Part shown: piece by piece, positions 42,582 through 51,409 of the stretch
Layout of the letters: each line of letters starts with the position of its first letter
How positions within the stretch are numbered: position 1 is the stretch's first letter
Notes under the pieces: generated by a model
Seen by the model: only the letters and a program-made list of their open reading frames with translations
Told to the model about the DNA's origin: nothing
Database searches by the model: none
Assembly: GCA_009659925.1 (NCBI GenBank)
Contig: PUXW01000015.1
Span: 1-64,000, forward strand
Source of the DNA: Nitratiruptor sp.
Lineage (GTDB): Bacteria; Campylobacterota; Campylobacteria; Campylobacterales; Nitratiruptoraceae
Length of the DNA stretch: 64,000 nucleotides
Reading direction: 5' to 3'
Program-made: the position numbers and the translations under genes

Positions 42582-43397
42582 ATGAAGGGTTACATTCTGG
42601 CAGGAGCCCTGATTGCTTTGGGCCTGAGTGGCGCCATTGCTGGGGAGGTCATTGCCGAAGTGAACGGAAAGAAGATTACCAGCGACGATGTGGCTCCCAT
42701 GTTGGCCCAAAGCGGGATGCGATTTGAACAGCTTCCACCCCAGATCAAGGAGAAGGTGGTCGAGCAGGCGATTGAGCGGGAACTCCTGAAAGAGCATGCC
42801 ATTAAGAGTGGGATCCAGCGGAGCAAGGAGTTTCAAGAGGCCCTCAAGCGGCTCAAAGAGGACCTGGCTCTAGAGACCTGGATGCGCAAACAATATGACT
42901 CCATCACCATCACCGATAGCGAGGCCAAAGCCTTCTACGAGAAGAATCGGGAGCGTTTCAAGCAACCGGAGATGGTCCACGCCCGCCACATTCTGGTCAA
43001 GAGCGAATCGGAGGCCAAGGCGATCATTCGAGAGTTGGAGGCCACTCCCAAACACAAGCGTAAAGAGAAGTTCATCCAACTTGCTAAGGAGCGTTCGGTT
43101 GGGCCCAGCGGGCAGCGGGGCGGTGATCTGGGATTTTTCAAACGGGAGCAGATGGTCAAGCCCTTTAGCGACGCAGCCTTTGCTCTAACTCCTGGAGAGT
43201 TTACCAAGGAGCCTGTCAAGACCCAGTTCGGTTACCATGTGATCTATGTGGAGGAGAAGCGACCCGCCTCGGTTGTTCCCTTTGAAAAGGTGAAGGAGCA
43301 GATCAAACGCCAGCTCCATATGGAGCGCTTCCAGGAGCGGGTCAAACAGGAGGTAGAGCGCCTCAAGAAGCGGGCACGAATCAAGAAGATGCTCTAA
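42582..43397 (+). CDS. PEB4/SurA-like periplasmic peptidyl-prolyl isomerase
   Basis: A 271-aa periplasmic chaperone/isomerase. It has a signal peptide (MKGYILAGALIALGLSGAIAGEV), a SurA-type N-terminal helical domain (IAEVNGKKITSDDVAPML) and a parvulin domain (about residues 125-225: VHARHILVKSESEAKAI, SVGPSGQRGGDLGFFKREQMVKPF, TQFGYHVIYVEEKR). In Campylobacter the homologue PEB4 (Cj0596) also precedes fba, as here. It assists outer-membrane protein assembly. The start is the ATG at 42582 with AAGGAAGG upstream. Confidence 0.92.
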   Translation: MKGYILAGALIALGLSGAIAGEVIAEVNGKKITSDDVAPMLAQSGMRFEQLPPQIKEKVVEQAIERELLKEHAIKSGIQRSKEFQEALKRLKEDLALETWMRKQYDSITITDSEAKAFYEKNRERFKQPEMVHARHILVKSESEAKAIIRELEATPKHKRKEKFIQLAKERSVGPSGQRGGDLGFFKREQMVKPFSDAAFALTPGEFTKEPVKTQFGYHVIYVEEKRPASVVPFEKVKEQIKRQLHMERFQERVKQEVERLKKRARIKKML

Positions 43398-43406
43398 GGG
43401 GGTTCC

Positions 43407-44483
43407 ATGGGAGTTGCTTCCTTTCTCAAACCCGGCGTCGTGTGGGGAGAGGATCTCCTGCGGCTTTACGAGTATGCCAAGGAACACAACTTCGCTCTCC
43501 CTGCCATCAATGTGGTTGGCACCAATTCGGCCAATGCCGTTTTGGAGGCGGCCAGAGAGGCCAACTCCCCCGTCATTATCCAGTTGAGCAACGGCGGAGC
43601 CCACTTCTGGGCTGGGAAGGGATTGGACAACGGCGATCAACGAGCGGCCATTTTGGGGGCCATCTCGGCTGCAAAGCATATCCATGTCCTCGCTGAAGCC
43701 TACGGGGTGAGTGTAGTGCTCCATACTGACCACGCCGCTAGGAAGCTCCTTCCCTGGGTCGATGGATTGTTGGCGGCTGGAGAGGAGTATTTCCGTATCC
43801 ATGGTCGCCCCCTCTTTAGTTCCCACATGCTCGACCTCTCGGAAGAGCCCTTGGAGGAGAATCTAGCAACCTGTGAAGCCTACCTCAAGCGTATGGCTCC
43901 CTTGGGGATGCACTTGGAGATTGAACTTGGGGTGACAGGAGGTGAAGAGGATGGTGTGGACAATACGGGAATCGACAACGCCAGACTCTACACCCAACCC
44001 GAGGAGGTGGCCCAGGCCTATCAGCGCTTGAGCAAAATCAGCCCCTATTTCACCATTGCCGCCAGCTTTGGTAACGTCCATGGAGTCTACAAGCCTGGAA
44101 GTGTCAAGCTAGAGCCGATCATCTTGAAAAACTCCCAGGAGTACATCCGCACCCATTTAGGCGTGGAGCGGGAAAAACCTGTGAGTTTCGTCTTCCATGG
44201 AGGTAGTGGGAGCGAACTGGAGAAGATCCACGAGGCCATCGACTATGGGGTGGTCAAGATGAATATTGATACCGACACCCAGTGGGCCTTCTGGAGTGGG
44301 GTCAAGGACTACATCGAGCGCTACCACGACTATCTCCAGAGTCAAATCGGCAACCCCGAAGGCCCCGACAAGCCCAACAAGAAGTACTACGATCCCCGCA
44401 AGTGGCTGCGTGAAGGGGAAAAGAGTATGAAAGCCCGGGTCCTCAAAGCCTATGAGGATCTGCGCAGCCTCAACGTCAACTAA
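43407..44483 (+). CDS. fba: Fructose-bisphosphate aldolase, class II
   Basis: Zn-dependent aldolase of glycolysis/gluconeogenesis; in an autotroph it would act mainly in the gluconeogenic direction. The 358-aa protein has zinc ligands in VVLHTDHAARK, FGNVHGVYK and FVFHGGSGSELEKI, plus MHLEIELGVTGGEEDGVDNTG and MNIDTDTQWAFW. It is the longer class IIA form. It follows the PEB4-like gene by 9 nt. Confidence 0.97.
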   Translation: MGVASFLKPGVVWGEDLLRLYEYAKEHNFALPAINVVGTNSANAVLEAAREANSPVIIQLSNGGAHFWAGKGLDNGDQRAAILGAISAAKHIHVLAEAYGVSVVLHTDHAARKLLPWVDGLLAAGEEYFRIHGRPLFSSHMLDLSEEPLEENLATCEAYLKRMAPLGMHLEIELGVTGGEEDGVDNTGIDNARLYTQPEEVAQAYQRLSKISPYFTIAASFGNVHGVYKPGSVKLEPIILKNSQEYIRTHLGVEREKPVSFVFHGGSGSELEKIHEAIDYGVVKMNIDTDTQWAFWSGVKDYIERYHDYLQSQIGNPEGPDKPNKKYYDPRKWLREGEKSMKARVLKAYEDLRSLNVN

Positions 44484-44499
44484 GATCTGTCCTTCCCTC

Positions 44500-44547
44500 C
44501 CCGATGGTAAAGAGGGATGGAGGCGGTGGGGTCCCTTCCCCATCGGG
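44500..44547 (+). terminator. Two-tier hairpin after fba
   Basis: CCCGATGG (44500-44507) pairs perfectly with CCATCGGG (44540-44547), and within the loop AGGGA pairs with TCCCT. The position, 17 nt after the fba stop, suits a terminator, but only CTTTCC follows rather than a U-run, so it may instead stabilise the mRNA end. The rest of the 182-nt fba-hisD gap shows only the hisD -10. Confidence 0.45.
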
Positions 44548-44631
44548 CTTTCCCCATGCTCCATGGCACCAGACCATCATGGACTCTCCCTTCCCCTTTC
44601 ATCTCTCACCTGAATGCAAGGCAAACTTTGG

Positions 44632-44637
44632 TAAAAT
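44632..44637 (+). promoter_or_regulatory. -10 element of the hisD promoter
   Basis: ACTTTGGTAAAATCGG lies 28 nt before the hisD ATG; TAAAAT is an acceptable -10. Confidence 0.55.
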
Positions 44638-44665
44638 CGGCTAAACTTCACTCAGGGACAAGGCA

Positions 44666-45964
44666 ATGAAGCTGATCACGACCCACGATCGATCCTTCCA
44701 GAAAGAGTTGCACAAGATCCTCACCCGTGCCAACCTCGACATGGCCTCGGTGACTCCAGTCGTCCAAGAGATCCTCCAGGAGGTTAAGGAGAGGGGGGAT
44801 GAGGCCCTCCTAGCCCATGTGGCCCGATTCGATGGATGGACTCCTCACAGTATCAGGGATTTGATGGTCGATCCCGATCTCATGGTGGAGGCTTACGCCA
44901 AATTGGACGAGGAGCTCAGGGATGCCCTCAACATAGCCTTCCAGCGTATCGAGGCCTACCACCGCAAACAGCTCCCCAAATCGTGGCTCGACTTCGAGGC
45001 CAATGGAACGGTCCTCGGACAAAAGGTAGGCCCAGTGGAGCGGGCTGGGCTCTACATTCCAGGGGGGAAAGCAGCCTATCCAAGCAGCCTCCTCATGAAC
45101 GCCATCCCGGCCATGGTCGCAGGGGTTGAGGAGATCATCGTGACGACCCCAACCCCCAACGGGCAGATCAACGATCTCCTCCTCGCCGCCTGCTATTTGT
45201 GCAATATCCGTCATGTCTATCGGATTGGTGGGGCCAGCGCCATTGGAGCCTTGGCCTTTGGAACCCAGACCATCCCCAAGGTCGATGTGATTGCTGGGCC
45301 TGGAAACATCTTTGTGGCTACCGCCAAGAAGCTGGTCTATGGGGAGGTCAACATCGACATGGTAGCAGGGCCCAGTGAGATCGGGATCCTTGCCGATGAG
45401 AGTGCCAATCCTGTCTATGTGGCCGCCGACTTGCTCAGCCAGGCCGAACACGACGAGATGGCCAGCTCCATCCTAGTGACTCCGAGCCGGAAGTTGGCGG
45501 ATCGGGTGGCTCAAGAGGTAGAGAGACTCCTCGAACAGCTGGAACGCAGGGAGATTGCTAGTACCTCGATCCGGGAGCGGGGAGCCATCATTGTCGTCGA
45601 CTCGATGGAGGAGGGGGTGGCCATCATGAACCAGATCGCTCCCGAACACCTCGAGATCCTCACCGCCAACCCCTTTGCCCTCTTGCCCCATATCCGCCAT
45701 GCTGGAGCGATCTTCCTGGGAAGCCAGACTCCAGAACCCATCGGAGACTATATCGCTGGGCCCAACCACACTCTTCCCACCGGTGGGACTGCCAGATTCT
45801 ATAGCCCCCTCTCGGTAGAGCACTTCTTGAAGAAGAGTTCCATCATCGCCTTTAGCTCCGAGGCCATGGAGGAGTTGGGGTGGGCTGCGGCTGCCTTGGC
45901 CCGGGCCGAAGGGCTCCAAGCCCACGCCCTCTCGGTTGAAGTTCGCCTCAAGGATCGTCCATGA
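44666..45964 (+). CDS. hisD: Histidinol dehydrogenase
   Basis: HisD oxidises L-histidinol to histidine in two NAD-dependent steps. The 432-aa protein contains GLYIPGGKAAYPSSLLMNAIPA, VDVIAGPGNIFVATAKK, MVAGPSEIGILAD and the zinc/catalytic LLSQAEHDEMASSIL with GPNHTLPTGGTARF. It stands apart from the other his genes in this window. Its stop overlaps the phosphate transporter start as ATGA. Confidence 0.97.
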   Translation: MKLITTHDRSFQKELHKILTRANLDMASVTPVVQEILQEVKERGDEALLAHVARFDGWTPHSIRDLMVDPDLMVEAYAKLDEELRDALNIAFQRIEAYHRKQLPKSWLDFEANGTVLGQKVGPVERAGLYIPGGKAAYPSSLLMNAIPAMVAGVEEIIVTTPTPNGQINDLLLAACYLCNIRHVYRIGGASAIGALAFGTQTIPKVDVIAGPGNIFVATAKKLVYGEVNIDMVAGPSEIGILADESANPVYVAADLLSQAEHDEMASSILVTPSRKLADRVAQEVERLLEQLERREIASTSIRERGAIIVVDSMEEGVAIMNQIAPEHLEILTANPFALLPHIRHAGAIFLGSQTPEPIGDYIAGPNHTLPTGGTARFYSPLSVEHFLKKSSIIAFSSEAMEELGWAAAALARAEGLQAHALSVEVRLKDRP

Positions 45965-47589
45965 ACCTCAAGCACATTCCCGAAGTCAAACGGGCGCGCA
46001 AGTTCGACCTTGGCGATGCCCTACGGATCGTCATCGCCCTCCTCTTCATCGTCGGGGTGATGTTTTACGCCTCCATCCACGCGGGGGGAATCGAACACAA
46101 ATATCTGCTGGTGATGGCTGCCATCTTTGGTGGCTATATGGCTATGAACATCGGGGCCAACGATGTCGCCAACAATGTGGGACCCGCCGTCGGTAGTGGG
46201 GCCTTGTCCCTAACGGGAGCCATCATCATCGCCGCCATCTTCGAAGCGGCCGGAGCCCTCATAGCCGGGGCCGATGTGGTGGGGACGATACGCAAGGGGA
46301 TCATCGATCCTACCATGATCGCCGATACCCAGACCTTCATCTGGATCATGATGGCCGCCCTCCTAGCTGGGGCCATCTGGCTCAACCTCGCCACCGCCAT
46401 GGGAGCTCCAGTTTCCACAACCCACTCCATCGTCGGTGGGGTCATGGGGGCTGGAATCGCCGCGGCGGGTTTTGAGATGGTCAACTGGCCCACGATGGGG
46501 AAGATCGCTGCCAGCTGGGTCATCTCTCCCGTACTTGGGGGACTCATCGCTGCTGGTTTCCTCTACATCATCAAGCGTAATGTCCTCTTCCAGGAGGATA
46601 AGATCACAGCGGCCAAGAGGTGGGTTCCCATCTACATCGCCATCATGAGTTGGGCCTTCGGGAGTTACCTCATCGTCAAGGGGCTCAAGCACCTGATCAA
46701 GGTCCCCCTTCCCCTGGCCATCCTTATCGGAGGGATCATCGCCTTTGGGATCTACCTCTTCGTCAAGCCCCGGATCGTACGGCGTGCCCAGGAGCTCCCG
46801 AACCAACGGGACTCCATCAACCAGCTCTTCACCATCCCCCTCATCTTCAGTGCTGCCCTTCTAAGTTTCGCCCACGGAGCCAACGATGTGGCCAACGCCG
46901 TTGGACCTCTGGCCGGGATCAACGATGCCATCATGAGTGGGGAGTTTGGCAAGAAGGCCTCCATCCCCTTTTGGGTCATGCTCGTCGGGGCTTTGGGAAT
47001 CTCTTTGGGATTGGCCCTCTATGGCCCCAAGCTCATTAAGAAGGTTGGAAAAGGGATTACCGAACTCGATCAGATCCGGGCCTTTTGTGTCGCTTTGGCG
47101 GCGGCCATTACCGTCATCATCGCTTCGGCTCTCGGACTTCCGGTGAGTTCGACCCACATCGCTGTGGGGGGTATCTTCGGGGTTGGCTTCTTGCGGGAGT
47201 ACCTCATGCGCCTGGAAGAGCGATCCCGCCAGAGCCAAGAATTCAGGGAGGAGGTCAAGGAGGCCCGTCTCGAAGAGGAGATGGAGAAGTTGGCCGAGTA
47301 TGAGCGGGCTTTGGAGGCTTTGGGGGATCCGAAGAAGGCCGATCCTTTCCTGGTCAAAGCCCTCATCGAAAAGATCAACAAGGAGAAGCAGGTTCTCGCC
47401 GAGCTTGTGGATGGAGAGATCAAGCTCACCAAGATCGAGAAGCGGGCCCTCAAGGCCTTGCGCAAATATGAGCTGGTCCAGCGGAGCGCCTTGAAGATGA
47501 TTGTCGCTGCCTGGCTCATTACCGTTCCCGCCGCGGCAGTTCTGGCCGCTATGTTCTACTTCATGATCCGGGGCATGCTACTGCCGTGA
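45961..47589 (+). CDS. PiT-family inorganic phosphate transporter
   Basis: A 542-aa low-affinity phosphate permease with the two PiT signatures: MNIGANDVANNVGPAVGSGALS (first half) and FAHGANDVANAVGPLAGINDAIM (second half), plus LGLPVSSTHIAVGGIFGVG. About 11-12 membrane segments are visible. A ~100-residue charged, helical cytosolic insert (about 415-510, RSRQSQEFREEVKEARLEEEMEKLAEYERALEAL ...) precedes the last membrane segment. Phosphate or a metal-phosphate complex is the likely substrate. Confidence 0.93.
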   Translation: MNLKHIPEVKRARKFDLGDALRIVIALLFIVGVMFYASIHAGGIEHKYLLVMAAIFGGYMAMNIGANDVANNVGPAVGSGALSLTGAIIIAAIFEAAGALIAGADVVGTIRKGIIDPTMIADTQTFIWIMMAALLAGAIWLNLATAMGAPVSTTHSIVGGVMGAGIAAAGFEMVNWPTMGKIAASWVISPVLGGLIAAGFLYIIKRNVLFQEDKITAAKRWVPIYIAIMSWAFGSYLIVKGLKHLIKVPLPLAILIGGIIAFGIYLFVKPRIVRRAQELPNQRDSINQLFTIPLIFSAALLSFAHGANDVANAVGPLAGINDAIMSGEFGKKASIPFWVMLVGALGISLGLALYGPKLIKKVGKGITELDQIRAFCVALAAAITVIIASALGLPVSSTHIAVGGIFGVGFLREYLMRLEERSRQSQEFREEVKEARLEEEMEKLAEYERALEALGDPKKADPFLVKALIEKINKEKQVLAELVDGEIKLTKIEKRALKALRKYELVQRSALKMIVAAWLITVPAAAVLAAMFYFMIRGMLLP

Positions 47590-48821
47590 AGGAGTATGAC
47601 TTTTCCCAGAAGGTGGCAGGGACCCTCTTTGACTCCTTGCCCCCCGCCACCCAGGAGTTCATCGCCCAGAAGGCCAAAACCTATCGCCTCTCCCACAGCC
47701 AGCTGCGCATCCTTTGTGAAATCGCCATCGATTTGAAGATGTGGGGCGAGGGGGGGATCGAAGCGATCTGGGAGGATCGTCCCAACAGCAAATTGACCCT
47801 CGCTCACCTCCAAAAACGCTATCAAGAGCTACGGACCAAGCCGAAGCGCTATGGGACCCCCCTGCCCAAGGAGCCGCCCCGGCGCATTAGCGTGGAGGAG
47901 GTCGACAAGGAGCTTGGCTTTGGATTGTGTCCCGTAGCAAGTCCCAAGACCCGCTGTTGCAACCTCTGGACATTGGATGTGGTGGAGTCGTGTGGCTTCG
48001 ATTGTAGTTACTGCTCCATCCAGAGCTTTTACAACCAGGATCGGGTGGTCTTCAACACCAACCTCAAGAGCAAGCTGTGTAGTCTCCCCATCGATCCCGA
48101 TCAGATCTACCACATCGGCACCGGTCAAAGCAGCGATTCGTTGATGTGGGGGAACCGGGGAGGCATTTTGGAGGCCCTCATCGAATTTGCCACAGAGCAT
48201 CCCAATGTCATTTTGGAGCTCAAAACCAAGAGTGCCAATGTCGCCTACCTCCTCCAGCACCCCTATCCCCCCAATATCATCGTCACCTGGAGCCTCAATC
48301 CCCAGGAGGTGGTGGAGGCCGAGGAGCGTTTGAGCGCCTCCCTCCATGAGCGTCTGCAGGCAGCCAAGGCGATCCACGATCGAGGGCGTCTGGTAGGATT
48401 CCATTTCCATCCGATGATCCACTATGAGGGGTGGCGTCAGGGCTACGGGGCAATCTTCCGAGAGCTTCTGGCCAATTTTCGCCCCGAATTGGTGGCGATG
48501 GTTAGTTTCGGAACCCTCACCTTTATCAAGCCGGTCATCAAACGGCTGCGCCAGCGGGCTATGGCGAGTAAGGTTTTGCAAATGCCCCTCGTTGAGGCGG
48601 CTGGGAAACTCTCCTATCCCATGGCTGTCAAACGGGAACTCTTCTCCTTTGGCTACCAGGAGCTGGCCCCCTGGCATGGAAAGGTCTTCTTCTACTTGTG
48701 CATGGAAGATCCTAGCCTCTGGCAGGAGATTTTCGGCTTCGACTATCCAACCAACGAGAGCTTTGAGCTAGCGATGAAGTATAGTTATTGGGCCAAGATC
48801 CAGGGGTTGAGGGGGGAGTAG
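47586..48821 (+). CDS. Spore photoproduct lyase-like radical SAM protein
   Basis: A 411-aa SplB-like radical SAM enzyme. The cluster motif is CGFDCSYCSIQSFYN (C-x3-C-x2-C), with the SPL-like region IYHIGTGQSSDSLMWGNRGG and ELKTKSANVAYLL, then VTWSLNPQEVVEAEERLSASLHERLQAAK and GFHFHPMIHYEGW. Canonical SPL repairs the spore photoproduct in Firmicutes, but this organism should not sporulate, so the substrate may differ. The start is a GTG in a GTGA overlap with the phosphate transporter gene. The eIF2B-like gene follows without a gap. Confidence 0.85.
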   Translation: MKEYDFSQKVAGTLFDSLPPATQEFIAQKAKTYRLSHSQLRILCEIAIDLKMWGEGGIEAIWEDRPNSKLTLAHLQKRYQELRTKPKRYGTPLPKEPPRRISVEEVDKELGFGLCPVASPKTRCCNLWTLDVVESCGFDCSYCSIQSFYNQDRVVFNTNLKSKLCSLPIDPDQIYHIGTGQSSDSLMWGNRGGILEALIEFATEHPNVILELKTKSANVAYLLQHPYPPNIIVTWSLNPQEVVEAEERLSASLHERLQAAKAIHDRGRLVGFHFHPMIHYEGWRQGYGAIFRELLANFRPELVAMVSFGTLTFIKPVIKRLRQRAMASKVLQMPLVEAAGKLSYPMAVKRELFSFGYQELAPWHGKVFFYLCMEDPSLWQEIFGFDYPTNESFELAMKYSYWAKIQGLRGE

Positions 48822-49568
48822 ATGGATTGGGTCGAGAAGTTGGAAGAGATCGCCCAAGATCGCATCCACGGAGCCACCTACCTGACGGAGCGCCTCGTGG
48901 AGGTGGCGATAGAGGCCAAGGGGCGCAGGGAGTTCTTGGAGTTGGCCCAAAACATCCAGCCCTACATGGCCTCCCTTTATAATTTCGTCCAGGATCTCTC
49001 CCAAGGGGTGAAGGAGGGTCAAGAGTGGATCCCTTTTTGCCGCCACTGGTGGGAGGAGTTTCGCAGGGCCCACAGGGAGGTGGTGGCCCAAGGAGCCAAG
49101 ATAATCGAAGGGAAGCGGATCCTCGTCCACTCTGCAAGCTCGGCGGTCTTGGAGACCATCCTCCAGGCCCAAAGGGTCCAGGTGATTGTGGGAGAGTCCC
49201 GCCCCCAGCGGGAAGGAGCCCTCGTAGCCCAGCGACTTTTAGAGGCGGGGATCGAGGTGGAGCTTGTCGTCGATGCCGCCGCTCCTTGGCTTGTGGAAGA
49301 AGTGGATCTAGTCCTCTTTGGCGCCGATGGGATCGGGGATTTTGGCCTGGTCCACAAGATTGGGAGCTATTCCATCGCCCTGGGGGCTCGGTGGCACTCC
49401 AAGGAGCTCGTCGTTTTGGCCCATCCAAAGAAGTTCTGGCCCCCAGGTTTTCGTCTCCCCCCACAATCCCTTCGCCCTCCCGAGGAGATCGACAGCGGTA
49501 GCTATCCCAAACGGAACATCTACTTCGACATTACCCCCTTGGAGCTTATAACCCGTATTCTCTCCTAA
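48822..49568 (+). CDS. eIF-2B alpha/beta/delta-like (IF-2BI) family protein
   Basis: A 248-aa member of the family that includes eIF2B regulatory subunits, methylthioribose-1-phosphate isomerase and ribose-1,5-bisphosphate isomerase. Visible parts are a helical N-terminus and then ILVHSASSAVLETILQAQ, VIVGESRPQREGALVAQRL, the family Asp in DLVLFGADGIGDFGLVHKIGSYSIAL and ELVVLAHPKKFWPP. It is shorter than MtnA (about 340 aa). A sugar-phosphate isomerase role is plausible but unproven. It directly follows the SPL-like gene. Confidence 0.8.
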   Translation: MDWVEKLEEIAQDRIHGATYLTERLVEVAIEAKGRREFLELAQNIQPYMASLYNFVQDLSQGVKEGQEWIPFCRHWWEEFRRAHREVVAQGAKIIEGKRILVHSASSAVLETILQAQRVQVIVGESRPQREGALVAQRLLEAGIEVELVVDAAAPWLVEEVDLVLFGADGIGDFGLVHKIGSYSIALGARWHSKELVVLAHPKKFWPPGFRLPPQSLRPPEEIDSGSYPKRNIYFDITPLELITRILS

Positions 49569-49637
49569 TCCTTCAGATTTTCCTACCTTTTCATTCAAAT
49601 TTTCCAAACGAAAAAGGACTTTTTATCAAAAAAAAAA

Positions 49638-49675
49638 CCCTCCCGTTCCTCTTTTGGTGGAAGGAGGGGATTTTT
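49638..49675. terminator. Bidirectional intrinsic terminator after the eIF2B-like gene
   Basis: CCCTCCcgTTCC ... GGAAGGAGGG forms a 10-pair stem with a two-base bulge, followed by GATTTTT on the plus strand and preceded by a run of A (49628-49637) that serves as the U-run for the minus strand. It separates the hisD run from the oxidoreductase operon. The rest of this AT-rich 223-nt gap holds a promoter and a leader hairpin. Confidence 0.85.
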
Positions 49676-49703
49676 AGTAAAGGTTAAGTTACAAATGATA
49701 GAC

Positions 49704-49709
49704 TATAAG
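49704..49709 (+). promoter_or_regulatory. Candidate -10 of the molybdopterin oxidoreductase operon
   Basis: GATAGACTATAAGAAG contains TATAAG. A start about 7 nt further on would put the hairpin at 49718-49740 at the very 5' end of a leader of about 75 nt. A second candidate is TATAGG at 49758. Confidence 0.4.
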
Positions 49710-49717
49710 AAGCTGCG

Positions 49718-49740
49718 AAATAGCGGGCTTTTTGCTATTT
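49718..49740 (+). promoter_or_regulatory. 5'-leader hairpin before the oxidoreductase operon
   Basis: AAATAGC-GGGCTTTTT-GCTATTT is a perfect 7-bp inverted repeat with a 9-nt loop, lying between the candidate -10 and the ATG at 49792. It could be an mRNA-stabilising stem or a regulator-binding site. Confidence 0.4.
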
Positions 49741-49791
49741 TGATGGCTTATGCTCTCTATAGGCAAAGCTTATCTTTCCAAAGGAGTTGTG

Positions 49792-50436
49792 ATGAAGCTG
49801 GGCTTCTTGGTCGACCTCAACCTCTGTATGGGGTGTAAAGGGTGTGAGGTAGCGTGTAAGGTAGAAAACCAAGTACCGCTTTACAGCTGGCGGCTCCGGG
49901 TCAAATATGTCGATGTAGGGGTCTACCCCGAGACGAAGAGGACCTATACCCCCTTGCGCTGCAACCACTGTGAAGATGCCCCTTGTGAGCGGATCTGTCC
50001 GGTGAGCGCCCTCCACTATCTCGAAAATGGGATCGTCAATATCGACAAAGAGCGCTGTATCGGCTGTGCCGGATGTATGATGGCTTGCCCCTATGGAGCC
50101 ATCTACATGGATCCCGTTACCAACACCGCCGACAAGTGTACCTACTGTGCCCATCGGGTGGCCAGTTCCATGATGCCTGCATGTGTGGTAGCCTGTCCGG
50201 TGGAGGCCAACATCTTTGGCGATCTGGACGATCCCACGAGCCACATCTCCCAATATATCATGCGCCACCAGAAGGATGGAGGGGTACGGGTCCGCAAGCC
50301 AGAGAAGAATACCCATCCCAAACACTTCTATGTCGGTGGGGGAGAGGTCCATCTCAACCCATTGGCAAGTAAACGGGAGGAGGGGTACAACCTCTTCAAC
50401 AAAATCACCCATCTCGACCACATAGGAGGCCACTGA
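49792..50436 (+). CDS. 4Fe-4S electron-transfer subunit of molybdopterin oxidoreductase
   Basis: A 214-aa PsrB/SoeB/TtrB-type ferredoxin subunit that relays electrons between the catalytic and membrane subunits. Four cluster sites are complete: CMGCKGCEVAC, CNHCEDAPCERIC, CIGCAGCMMAC and CTYCAHR...CVVAC. It lacks a signal peptide and should be co-exported with the Tat-bearing subunit. I use the ATG at 49792 (MKLGFLVDLNLC) with AAGGAG 5 nt upstream; the track start is upstream of any ribosome site. It overlaps the NrfD-like gene by one base. Confidence 0.93.
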   Translation: MKLGFLVDLNLCMGCKGCEVACKVENQVPLYSWRLRVKYVDVGVYPETKRTYTPLRCNHCEDAPCERICPVSALHYLENGIVNIDKERCIGCAGCMMACPYGAIYMDPVTNTADKCTYCAHRVASSMMPACVVACPVEANIFGDLDDPTSHISQYIMRHQKDGGVRVRKPEKNTHPKHFYVGGGEVHLNPLASKREEGYNLFNKITHLDHIGGH

Positions 50437-51398
50437 TGGTAGAGCATACAGTCGCGGCGACCAACGCCATCGTCACCCTCGACGTGCCTATTCCCCAAGT
50501 TATCTGGGGTTGGATGATCACCTTGAACATGTGGGCCAAGAGTATCGGTACCGGAGTGGTCCTAGTAGGAGCCTATCTACTGGCCCGCCATGGACGGGAG
50601 GTTGGTGAGAGCGTGAAGATTTGGATGCCCATCATCTCCTTCATCTTCCTCAACATCTTCCTCCTTTTTACCCTCCTCGACTTGCACCAGCCCCTGCGGA
50701 TGTGGCACATTTTCGTCTACCCCCATTGGAGTAGCGCCATTACCGTGGGAGCATGGATGGCAACCCTCTTTACCGCCATCATCTTCGTAATGATGCTCAT
50801 CGCTCTGCGGAAGTTCGTCCTGGCCCATGAGGATCGGGTCCCCCGATTCTGCCGGAAATTGGCCCAGATGGAGTTCCTCAACGATGAACTGTACGACAAG
50901 CTCCTCAAAGTGGCGGTCGTCCTGGCCCTCCCCGTGACGATGTATACTGCGACGATCATGGGGGAGGCCACGGCAAGGGAGCTCTGGCAAACCCCGACCG
51001 AGCTGGTGCAAATGCTCCTGGCCGCCATCTTGACTGGGAGTGCAGTCTATTTGATCATCGGACAGAAGTGGAGCTACGAGGTGAAGCGGGATCTAGCCAT
51101 CATGCTGGGGGTCAGTGCCTTCTTGAGTTTCGTCATCTACATGGGCGAATACTACTTTGGCCATATGAAGGCCGAAGAGGTAGCGGCCATCTTGAGCTAT
51201 GTGAAAGAGGGGCCCTATGCCGCTATGTTCTGGGCCGGTCAGTGGATCGCCTTCATCATTCCAATGGCACTGGTCTACTTTAGCCTTCGCTCCAGGAGCG
51301 CCTCGCTCCTCTTTCTTGCTGGCGTACTGGCCATTGTGGGACTTTACATCACCAAACATGTCTGGTTGATCATTCCCCAACTACTACCTCTGAGCTAA
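50436..51398 (+). CDS. NrfD/PsrC-like quinone-interacting membrane subunit
   Basis: A 320-aa integral membrane protein with about 8-9 segments, the NrfD/PsrC type of quinone-reactive anchor without haem. Features are the early VIWGWMITLNMWAKSIGTGVVLVGAYLL, FTLLDLHQPLRMWHIF (a family-typical acidic/His region between segments) and HVWLIIPQLLPLS at the end. The B-C-A gene order (FeS, membrane, catalytic) with a Tat-exported catalytic subunit matches SoeABC- or Psr-like complexes with the active site outside. Confidence 0.9.
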   Translation: MVEHTVAATNAIVTLDVPIPQVIWGWMITLNMWAKSIGTGVVLVGAYLLARHGREVGESVKIWMPIISFIFLNIFLLFTLLDLHQPLRMWHIFVYPHWSSAITVGAWMATLFTAIIFVMMLIALRKFVLAHEDRVPRFCRKLAQMEFLNDELYDKLLKVAVVLALPVTMYTATIMGEATARELWQTPTELVQMLLAAILTGSAVYLIIGQKWSYEVKRDLAIMLGVSAFLSFVIYMGEYYFGHMKAEEVAAILSYVKEGPYAAMFWAGQWIAFIIPMALVYFSLRSRSASLLFLAGVLAIVGLYITKHVWLIIPQLLPLS

Positions 51399-51409
51399 GG
51401 AGTGTGCAG

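Noticed and set aside
51404-51409. GTG start two codons upstream in the molybdopterin subunit gene
   Set aside because: The AAGGAG site is too close to the GTG and correctly spaced for the ATG at 51410.
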